A program made the translations under genes and the position numbers. From Diplosphaera chodatii (taxonomy: Eukaryota > Chlorophyta > Trebouxiophyceae > Prasiolales > Stichococcaceae), in assembly GCA_032358165.1 (NCBI GenBank), contig JAALGY010000043.1, positions 806,001 through 870,000 of the forward strand: DNA of 64,000 nucleotides, in the 5' to 3' direction. Below, one piece after another: positions 26,935 to 36,271 of this stretch (positions are counted from its first letter, which is position 1; every line of letters starts with the position of its first letter). The notes under the pieces are model-generated. The model was not told the origin of the DNA and ran no database searches. It saw only the letters and a list, made by a program, of their open reading frames with translations.

Positions 26935-27254
26935 CTGCAACTGTTGCGCGGTGCCCAAGCCTACGCTGCGCACTGCAGGGCGTAGTAAAATGGAGAGGCT
27001 TGTGCGGGTTTGCCTACTGTCCAGCGATCCGAATCATCACGGACCTTCAGTCAGAATGGCCTGCTACACAACGCACGCAGGACATCTTCAGGCACCAGCA
27101 TGCACCTTCGGCATGCAAAGTGAACACCCTGTATGCAGCAAGATCTGCCGCAGCGCACTGTCACGAGACTTACGCGAAAATGCTGCGATGCGATCAAGGT
27201 CACATGATGGCAGCCTGCCTTTGTGCGCTTGCTGCCAGGCAGAACGTCCGACTC
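26935..27254 (-). promoter_or_regulatory. ALG5 5' flank, left of the transposon
   Basis: What remains of the ALG5 side of a divergent promoter shared with DCP1 before transposon insertion. The last 7 bases (27248-27254, CCGACTC) are one copy of the target-site duplication. Confidence 0.5.
27248..27254 (+). repeat. Target-site duplication, left copy (CCGACTC)
   Basis: Seven bases immediately outside the left inverted repeat, identical to those immediately outside the right one (36033-36039). Confidence 0.85.
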
Positions 27255-27431
27255 CAGTCATGTAGGGCACCTTAACACTAGGCAAGAAAGGGTGGTTTTG
27301 ATAGCAGAATTTCAGTGGGGCTGTGCCGATTGATAGCTGGTCCAGGGCAGATTGATAGCTGCGAACGCGGCTAAGTGCGGCCAGCACACAGCACCCAAAC
27401 ATGCGCAACCAAGCTCAAAACATTCTTTGAC
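27255..27431 (+). repeat. Left terminal inverted repeat (177 bp)
   Basis: Reverse complement of 35856-36032 with two mismatches (near 27347 and 27427). Inside it the 11-mer GATTGATAGCT occurs twice, at 27328-27338 and 27350-27360, 22 bp apart; these are candidate transposase-binding sites. Confidence 0.95.
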
Positions 27432-27475
27432 GTTACTAGCACATATTGTGGGCTTGCTCCACATGCGTGTTGCCG

Positions 27476-30403
27476 ATGCCTGACGCTGTGCCGTCTGACA
27501 GTGCGGGCCCTTCGGCACCTGAACTGACGGCTCCAGAGCCTGGCACTGCGCTGCAGACCTGCGCGCCTCGTGCTCCTCGAGGTCTGATCGCCAACAAAGC
27601 AAAGCGCTTGGAGTTCTGCAACGAAAACCTCGAAATAGCAGTAAAAGCGCTGGAAACGTGTTCTAGGCGGTGTGGTGCAAACTTCTTGCTCTGCACTCTT
27701 GATATAGACGCAGCCGGCCATCAGCGGGTTCTATCTCATGCAACGAAGTCACTGGAGGGCTTGCTCGATGATATACAGCCCAAGACAGCGTTGCCAGCTC
27801 ATGTGCGAGCAGCGGAGGGTGCTCGACGCCTGGCGAGGGCTCGAGCTGCGGACTTTGGCTCTCTGGACATCAAGCTGTTGAGGCGTGTAGTCTGTGAGCT
27901 GCTGGATCAGCTCATGCCGGACCGCAAGGGCACCCTGCCCTACAGCGCCTCAGGCGAGGCGATCACTCCGGAGGATGTGCAAGACATGTACAAATGGTTT
28001 CCTGCGGCAGCCATTGACAGCTGGCGATCGCCAACCGCCTGGTCCGGCTCAGAACTCAAGGCAGTTGCCGCTGCGGCGGTGCGGACAGCGGGGTTCATGC
28101 GGGTGGCCTTGCCACGACTGCTGCGCAAGCTGCGGCTGCGGATCAAGGATGAGGCTGAGGTAGATTGCGCGCTGCAGCAGTTGGCCCGCACGCCAGCGCA
28201 ACCAGCAGTACCGACTGTGGAGCAGATACAGCAGTCAGATGTCCCTGAGGCACAGGACCAGCCAGCTTCGGTGCCGCCTGAGATCCTCAACGGTGTGCCC
28301 TGCATCTCCTGCTGCCATTCAAAATATGACGTGCAACTGCATGTTTCGGGCATGGCTGATGCTCCAGCATGTTCAGGGTTACCGGCTGCGGGTGTGGCTT
28401 CCAGCCTGGAGTGCGCATCCTGCTACAGCCATGCATGTGTGCATGCCGTCAAATAGTACACTTCGGTCTCAAGTGCGCGTTTCAAGTCATGTCTCGAACG
28501 GTGCAAAGCATGGTGTGGCTGCTGCATGTAGGTTCTGGTCATGAGCTGGTGGAAGGCGAAGGGGGCTTGCTGTTTTTGGGTGCAACAGCCAGCATTGGCA
28601 ACATGCAGCGCGTTCGGGAGGCCGCCAAGCTGAGGCCGACTATCAACTTCACGATCAACAGTCGTGCAGTCGCTCTGAACGCGTTTTACAACGCACTGCA
28701 GGCCTGCGGTGGTGCGGTTGATGCGGTGAGGCATACTGCCAGAACCCTGAGTTGAGGCCATGTTCCTACAGCTTCTTCATGCCTGCGGCGGCATAACCCC
28801 ATTCTGATCTGTGAACTGCCAGCTCCTGTGATGCAGACGTTCGAAGTTCGCCATGGGGCTGCAGACCCGCTTCGCAAGGTCGCTGGATTGTTGGGCGTGG
28901 AGTGCAAGACTACATGGCGTACACGTCTGACCACGCTTTGGACCAAGGAACTCCGACAGTTTGTGCAACATCCAGGTGCAGTGTACTTGTTGTGTGTGCA
29001 CGCCCGCTTGACACTTGTGGGTCGTCTGCCTATGCAATTCTGCTGCTGACACGTACATTCGTGCTGAAGCAGGTGCACCTCGGGCCACCGCTGACGATGC
29101 TGCAAGGCAGACATCGAATGCAGGTGCTGACAGCCCAGCACACTTTGCTGTATCAACTCTTACACGCTGGCACTATTCTCATACAACCATCTGGTGCATA
29201 TGGATTACCGTTGCATGGAGTGTGTCCTTCACATCACGCTTGCACACAGGCACGACTGCCCAGGGCGAGCCGCAACCTACCCCACAACAGGGTCTTGCTG
29301 CTCTGCCGCCATCTGATGTCCTGGCTGGTGACGCCAGTGGCGGGGCTTCAGCCATGCACGGCGGGGAGGCAGGTGCGCAGGATCGCCTGCAAGGGAGCGT
29401 ACCTACTTTGACCAGCTGTATCCTTGCTCATGCAAACAGCGATCATTCACTCTTGCAGGCAAGCTGTCTCTGCTTGCAGGGCCACAATGCAACGCTGCAC
29501 AAGGAGAGGATGAGGTGCTGGCTGCAACGTCTGGATCAATGACAGCAGCAGCGCATGTCGATGTCTTGACAACAACAGCGTCGGCGGTGGCAGCATGTGC
29601 AAACAGGCCAGTCAATGACATCTCAGCACTGGCAGCGCTGCCTGCTATGCGACGTGACATGGCAGGAACAGCAGCACCTCGGCGTGCAGCTGTGGTGCCT
29701 GCTGTCGCTGTGCCAGATGCAGCTGCGCCAGGCCCTCATGCCGCTGCAGGCATGCCGTCAGCAATGCAGCCACTCACTGCATTCTTGACGCAGCCCAACG
29801 CTTCAGTGCTGATAGCGGCAACAGAAGCAGCAGCTGCAGTGTCGCTGCCGCTGACCGCACCAGACCCAGCATCTGCTGCACCAGCAAGCCAGTGTACACC
29901 ACCAGGTCAGCAGCTGCTATCTATGTCACACCGCTACCACACTCAGCAACAGTGCATGCTTGAAGTCGACGTGCCATAGCTGAACCTGACGTTCTGGCTG
30001 CGCAGAGCGTGCCGCAGGACTGCATGTCTCGTGGCCTTCCCCTGTGGTGACTGGCTGCTCGTACCTGCAAGAGCAGCCGCAGCCACAGCCGCAGCCGCAG
30101 CCGCAGCCACCGCCGCAGCCGCAGCAGCCGCAGCAACAGCGCAAACGCAGCCATGTACTCCAGCTTCAGTCAAGTAGGCATTGTCTGCAGGCGTGCTGCC
30201 ATACCCATCAGAACTTGAGAACTGGGCTCCTCTGAGGCTTTGCATCATCAACCGACGATTACTCGCAACTACAGGCTTACAGCACCTGCTATGCCTTTGC
30301 AGCACGGACATCGCCTAGGAAGCGCCCGCGTCCACCGGAGACGGCTGGGGTAGTCTCGAGAAGTGGTCGTAGCGTGCGGCCGCCGCCATGCTATGACCCT
30401 TGA
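27476..30403 (+). CDS. Transposon accessory gene, unrecognised multi-exon protein
   Basis: The first exon (27476-28292, ATG at 27476) encodes 272 aa: a Pro/Ala-rich start, then helical sequence with KAKRLEFCNENLEIAVKAL, LLRRVVCELLDQLMPDRKG and VALPRLLRKLRLRIKDEAE. Phase-consistent exons follow: 28532-28725 (HELVEGEGGLLFLGATASIG, INSRAVALNAFYNALQ), 28837-28975 (EVRHGAADPLRKVAGLLG, WRTRLTTLWTKELRQF), a short exon near 29072, then Ala/Ser/Pro-rich exons (about 29250-29365, 29481 on). The C-terminus is inferred: a Q-P repeat exon (about 30010-30176) spliced to a last exon starting at 30315, with basic TSPRKRPRPP and RSGRSVRPPPCYDP, stop 30401-30403. No homologue known to me. It starts only about 45 bp inside the left TIR, so the TIR is probably its promoter. 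It could be a DNA-binding or regulatory partner of the transposase. Confidence 0.6.
30060..30140 (+). repeat. CAGCCG/CAGCCA hexanucleotide repeat
   Basis: Imperfect tandem hexamer encoding Gln-Pro in the frame that splices to the last exon of the transposon's plus-strand gene. Simple-sequence tract; length may vary between strains. Confidence 0.7.
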
Positions 30404-32237
30404 TGGATACAATTTCAACCTGCACTGTGCATCGCAACACTACTGACATGCAGCTTATATCAGATTTTCGTTTATCAAAGCACAGATACAAAATTGGTAA
30501 AGTGCAGAGTACGGTCAACGCATTGCTCCTGTCTTCTCGCATCACCCAGATGCAGCCGTCTAATTTGTCGTTGCTGCGACCGGGAAGCGATGTAGATATC
30601 ATCACTGCCACTGCAGAGTGTGGCTTTCAAGTCAGACCAGCGCATCCATATGTACATGGGATGCACTGCACAATTGCAAACATGACTTTGCATGACGAGT
30701 ACAGTACCTGGACTCCCACTGTTGTGAAGAGGACAGCCTGGTGCATAACCTTCGGATGATGGCCTGTGCAGATACATCAAACGGTTCTAATGCATACGAT
30801 ACCGAGGTCAGTCCCCCTAACAATCGAGGCTTGGCGTTTGCAATGTGACACCAAGGCTCCCAGGCTGCATCCGCCATGTGGTGTGCACCAAACAAGATGG
30901 CATGGCGGTCATTTGATGACACCCCTGTACAATGACACTCTGGCATTGCATCTCGGTGACAGCACTAGAACCGTGAGCTCTGCAGCCAACGCTCTGCGTT
31001 AAGGAACAGCCACATGAGCTCACTGGAACCCTGATGTCAATGATTGTCCCCCTAGCGCTGCATGGGCGTCTGATTGGCCGGCGTACTCAGACCATGTGTT
31101 ACTGCTCGCTGCCTTCTGTCTCCATCACACTGATTAAGAAGCTGCTCCTCCTGCAACAGGTGGCTTTGCCTGGCCCTGCGGCTAATGTGCAGTTTGTACG
31201 CTGCTGCAAAGCCAGCCAAGCATATGCATGCCAGAGCGGTATCAGCATTTCAGCATTTGAGGTCAGTGTACCGGTTGGCCTCAGATATTGCAATGTGAAT
31301 ATCCACTGCGAGTCCAACTTTGTAGTGTCCTCCCAGGCCAGGCATGCCATCTGATCGTGAGCCTGCATCAGGCAGCCTGGGCAGACTTGGAACTCACACA
31401 ACAGTAAGAACACAACAAACGTATCGCATGCATGAGAGCCACATGTTAGTCGTGATACATGCCCGGCGCTCGCTATTGTGTGCGCCTGAAGACTTGTCAA
31501 GTGAGGCAATGACTGTATCAGCCACATAGCACAATCCAGTCAACATTCAACTTGTTACCATCAACGGCGCAATGTAGCAGATGCAACAGATTGTATCCTG
31601 GAGCAAGTGGCTATGAAAGTCTGGACTGGCCGTTGATGCGCACACAACTCACCCTGCGTCAACCGTAACCCACAGTCAGTATCCCCAGCACTTGAACCTT
31701 TGTCCAGACTGCTTGCGATCTTTGTTGCCACCGTGAAAGCATCTGTAATTGGCTGGACACTTGCCTGGAGCTGCGGGCATTGCCGCTGCGCAACTGCCTG
31801 CCATCTGCTACCAACCAGATAGATATTGACAAGAACTAAGTGGGCCTTCGGCTGTTGTTGCAGGACACGACCTCGAACGGTGCTTTGTCTTGCATTCACA
31901 GCGTTGTGGCCGATGATGCTGGTCACAATGACTATGCATGCATGTGCAGGCAGGGAGAACACTGCAACTTCTGGGATGTGCATGGCCATGCACTCACCGC
32001 CGAATTAAGCATGCGATTCATGTCGGTGCACACATATTGTAGTATTGACAGTCCATGAATGTCACCAGAACGTAGTAGTATCAGAGCAGGTGCAGTGATT
32101 TGGCTTGCTTCATCAGCTCTTATGTAGGTTAGGTAGATACTAGACATGATGTCAGGTCATCGAGTGCGCTTGCTTCGTGTATTGGTAAACATCATCCGTT
32201 GTAACTGGGTCATCTGTCGAGCAGTGTCGAGCAGAAC
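30404..32237. other. Interior of the transposon between the two convergent genes
   Basis: 1.8 kb with lower GC than the flanks. Several frames of 100-140 codons occur on both strands (for example minus 31561-31989 and plus 30400-30759), but none has a domain, a start in context or a clear splice link. Could contain 3' UTRs or extra exons of either gene. Confidence 0.4.
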
Positions 32238-35200
32238 TTACACGAAGGTCACACCCTGCTGCAACAGCACCTGTGCACGGTTCATTCTGTACAGCCTGAA
32301 GCGCATGAACCGCATGAAAGTGATCTGATCCATGTAGGCAACCTGATACTCCAGCCGCCGCAGCGCCGAATTCTTCTGCTCTGCCAGCGGCGAGTTGGTG
32401 ACCTTCGGGTAGTTGCCTGAACGGTAACCCTGGGAGCAGTTGGTGTGGTCACGGTAGTGCAACTCGTCAATCAGGAACTGGGTGCGGCTGAAGTGCTGTG
32501 GCTCGCGCCCTTGACGAAGAGGTGCACGTTGCAGCCGTTGTCCATCATGAACAGGTCTGGCGGCTGCTGCAGGTGGGTGTACAGCAGCTCGAAGATGGTG
32601 CGCGGCGACTCCGAATCTGGCATGATGGCAAACATCAAGCACTTGCTGCAGTGCATGCACCACAGAAGCATGATGCCAGGGATCAGCTGCATGGTGCTGC
32701 GCTGCCACTTGTTGCAGCTGCTGCCGACGGACATGCCCATGCTGTACTGATCAGCCATGTACAGCCGCAGCCGCCGCGCCACCTGACTGCCGCCATCCGG
32801 ACTGTGATGCCATGGTTCAGCATATGCGCCGCTGCAGATGCCGGTCCGCAGCATCGACTCCTCATTTGACCACAGGTGCGGTGCCCTGCTGCCAGTGCCC
32901 CTCCTGCCGTTGGGCGCTGGCGGCGGGCGCGGCTGATCGCCACGCAGGTCAAGACGTGTTGCTGCAGCAACACGCACAAGATCTGGCTCCACAGACCGCC
33001 GCGCCACCTGCATCATAGGGACAACGGATGGGCCAGATCTGAGGCAAGATTTGACAGAACTGCATGACCAGAACAGGTCTCAACAAGCCCTAGTATCGTA
33101 ACTTTTCTTCAGCATCACACCGACCTCCAGCAGGGCTGCCAGGAAGTCGTGGATGCCTGCCGGGAGCTCCGCATTGCCAAGGCTGGGGCGCACCGCGTCA
33201 TACAGCAGCGGGCTCTGGTGACGCAGGTGACGCTCGTGCGCTGCGCTGAGCATTGTGCCCTCAAGCAGTGCGTCAATGCTGTCCCACAGCGCAGGTGGCA
33301 GCAGCTGGTCTGCTGGTGCTGTGCTGCCAAGGCTGTGGAGGACAGGCCGCCAATGCTTTACTGCCAGCACCTTGTCGTTAGCGGCGGACTCTGTCGTCTG
33401 CAGGAATGGCAGCAGGGTGCGCTGCTGTGAGGTGTCTGGCAGCGCGCTGATGCTGTCTTTGAGCTGCTGGAGGGCAGCTGGTGTGAGGCCGCCGCTGGTG
33501 GAGCTGCCAAACAACAGCAGCTGCTTACGAATTGATGGCTGCACCACAAAGAGCCGCGTCTGCAGTGTGTTGCCTGCCACTCTACAACTGTTGGCGGCAG
33601 TCTCATGCGGCCGCTCAATGAAGCAGTGCTTTGACTTCATGCCAATGGCAATGGCGTCAGCTGTGTACCAGCGTGGCGCGCAGCTGCAGCTGTAACCACC
33701 GTGCCAATCAATCTGCATGAGGTCCATGAGATCGAAGCAGGCCTGCTGGAAGGCGTGACGGAAGCTGTCCAGCCAGTGCTGCAGCTGTGCCCGAGGCGCG
33801 CTGCACAGCACACATGCATGTACTGTAAGTGGCATGTGGCTGGAGCAGCGGCAACTCGTCGACCTCGATTGAATGCACTGTGCCAGGCTTCATCAGGCTC
33901 ACCTCTTGTATGCCTTCAGTGCCTCACTCCAAAAGCCATGGAATGTGACGCTGCGGTGGCTGCTGCAAGCGTCCACCCAGGCATACATCAGGTCATGGCC
34001 GAACGCCAGGTGGGCTGTCTTCCGCAGCACGCCATGCTCGATGCCGTCCACCTCCAGCACGCCATCGCAGCCATCGGCTGTGCACAGGTAGTCCATGAAG
34101 GCTGTTTCGATGGCCGCGCCGCGCATGAAGACGAGGCTGCTGACCGGCTGCGGCTCACCCCAGCTGACAGTGCCACAGCTGCCACAGTGCTGCGACGTGT
34201 CAGGCTGGCATTGCTCTGGCAGCGCTCTTGCGCCGCGTTTTCGCTCTGCAGCCACCAGACCCCGAATCAGTGGAGGATCAGCAGCACCTTGTATGATGCA
34301 CTGCTGCGAGCACATTCACAAGCAACAATCAGCCACGATAGGAAGGATGCAAATATCAGAAAGGGCTAGCTTGCTCACCCGTGTCAATGCTCAGAAGGGC
34401 GGCATCATCACGGAGGTCCTCCGGCAGGCGACGTCTGGACAGGCAAGTGCTGCGGCGCTGGCCGGTAGCATAGTCGATGTCCTTTTCGACTTTGGCATCA
34501 TAGCTGGACCAGTCGGCAGCCGCTGGGGCATTGTCGGCCGCATCGGACTGCGGGGCGACGTGCTGGGCATGGTTGCAGCGCCAGTTGCCATTGGCGCAGG
34601 TGCAGCAGCGGCCGTTGGCATCCACAATGCCCCAGGTCTCAAAGCTGCTGCCAGGGCGTACAGCTCGCATCCCATGCTGTGGCAGCTCTGTCACGATACT
34701 GCCGCCGTTGCACAGAAGCGCATCGTTGGCGGCATTCATCAGCTGTCGCAGGTGTTCCTGCCCTCCGAGGCTGTGCACAAGGTGCTCGCTGCATGGGCAG
34801 AGTGGTGGAGTATCGCCAAGCCAGGCAGCTGACTGTTGATCAGGCTTGTCGACGCCCTCCACCAGGTCATACAGCCATTCATCGCTGCCAGTGCAGCTGC
34901 CGCCTTTGCACCAGCCCAGCAGCTGCTCGCGGTCCGCAAACTGGACAAATTGCAGGCCAATTACGGCCCAGCGCAGCTTGCGCTGCGGACCGGTGCGGAA
35001 GCTGCAGGCAAAGTCTGCTGCTTTGCGATTGGCGCTGACACGCACGAGCGGGCTGCTGGAGTGCTCGCTGAGTGCCGCTGCTAAATGTAGCGAGCCAGGC
35101 AGCTGCTGCAGTGACGCTGTGTGTCGGGCGTCTGTGCTGCTGCTGCGGTCTGCATCGTCGATGCTGCTGCCACCACCGCCGCCGCCGCTCGCAAAGAAGT

Positions 35201-35681
35201 CTTGCCATCGGTCGTCATCTGACTCGTCCAGCTGCATCTGCAGCGGCTCTGCATCTGAGTCTGCATCGCCGAGCGGTTGACGGCTGTCAGCTGCACTTGG
35301 GGCTGGCGCGGCTGCATGTTCCAGTTGTTGCCTGATCACGGGTGGGACGCCCGATGTCGCTTCTGGCGACTCGCCAGCCGCTGGAGCTGCTACAGGGAAG
35401 TCTTCAGCGGCTGCGTATGCCTCAGGAAGGGGTAGCCGCAGGTTGGTCGCCGGATCGTACACCCATGCGGATGCATGGCAATCAGGCTCGGATGCAGCAC
35501 ACATCAGCCTTGCAATGATCCGCGGCGTATCCTGCACAGGACCCGTTATATGATATGAGAGATGCACAAGATGTGTCGAATCCACATACGGATCGGCCGT
35601 TCGCTGCCAACAGCCTTGCTTCTGGCAGAGGAGCATGCACACAACCTGCTTTAGAACAGCCCGCGGGGCAGGACGCACCAT
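32238..35681 (-). pseudogene. KDZ/HMGXB3-like DDE transposase with SWIM zinc motif, apparent frameshift
   Basis: Exonic blocks: 35681-34380 (about 430 aa) with an Asp/Ser/Gly-rich linker and a SWIM-type zinc motif C-x-C...C-x-H in CTCANGNWRCNH (about 34600); about 34300-33911 with QHCGSCG and FMRGAAIETAFMDY; 33798-33100 with SCSCAPRWYTADAIAIGMK; and 33016-32238, the catalytic part. Its key residues are CNKW, LIPGIMLLWCMHC, MMDNGCNVH (acidic), DELHYRDHTNC (His/Cys cluster) and NSPLAEQKNS (Glu), ending at a TAA. This D..C / H....H..C / E pattern is what I associate with KDZ-type and HMG-domain-protein-3-like transposases. At 32508/32507 the conserved reading changes frame with no room for an intron, as if one base were missing, and the first intron does not phase cleanly. 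Hence probably inactive, unless these are sequencing errors. The N-terminal start is unresolved and may extend toward 35850. Confidence 0.7.
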
Positions 35682-35855
35682 GCTGGAGTGCTGTGCTGGG
35701 TATGTGGCCTGATGCCTTGAAGTGCATGACGTGTCGGCACGAATTAGGCCCCGTAAGACGCACAGGCTGCCCCCGACCCGGTGCAGGTAGAGTCCTCAGG
35801 TTTGCTGCAACGGCTGCGTGTGCTAGCGCACCACGGCACAAACTGCGTCTTGGAT

Positions 35856-36032
35856 GTCAGAGAATGTTTTGAGCTTGGTTGCGCATGTTTGGGTGCTGTG
35901 TGCTGGCCGCACTTAGCCGCGTTCGCAGCTATCAATCTGCACTGGACCAGCTATCAATCGGCACAGCCCCACTGAAATTCTGCTATCAAAACCACCCTTT
36001 CTTGCCTAGTGTTAAGGTGCCCTACATGACTG
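35856..36032 (-). repeat. Right terminal inverted repeat (177 bp)
   Basis: Reverse complement of 27255-27431. Carries the matching inverted copies of the repeated 11-mer at 35927-35937 and 35949-35959. Confidence 0.95.
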
Positions 36033-36039
36033 CCGACTC
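36033..36039 (+). repeat. Target-site duplication, right copy (CCGACTC)
   Basis: Identical to 27248-27254 and in the same orientation, directly outside the right TIR. Confidence 0.85.
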
Positions 36040-36271
36040 AGCTTGATATTGCTACAGGGTCGCCGAAAGCCCTCGCCGTGTCCACCCCCTGCTCTGCCTT
36101 GCTGCCTGAGACTTGTGCATGTAGCTCACTCGGAAGACAGTAGTGCCAAATAACAAGAGCAGCAAGGCTGGCGGCAGCTGCGCCTGGCAACGCTGGTGCT
36201 GGCGCCAGGGCCACGCGTATGCAAGCTGCACGAACACCCCGCTTCTCGACACCTTGATCAGCCTTGCAGAC

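Larger units (their letters stand above)
27255..36032. mobile_element. 8.8-kb DNA transposon with 177-bp TIRs, KDZ/HMGXB3-like transposase
   Basis: A complete insertion: inverted repeats at 27255-27431 and 35856-36032, a 7-bp target duplication directly outside both, and two convergent genes inside, each starting close to a terminus. Termini begin CAGTCATGTAGGG. The minus-strand gene encodes a DDE-type transposase resembling the Kyakuja-Dileera-Zisupton (KDZ) and HMG-domain-protein-3-like families; the plus-strand gene is an unrecognised protein. The 1.8 kb between the two 3' ends has no supported gene. The TIRs differ at 2 of 177 positions, which implies recent mobility of this copy. It is inserted between the divergent ALG5 and DCP1 start codons. 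Confidence 0.9.

Noticed and set aside
27255..36032. Considered a retroelement or Helitron
   Set aside because: No reverse transcriptase, Rep/helicase or LTR direct repeats; termini are inverted with a 7-bp target duplication, which fits a cut-and-paste DNA transposon.
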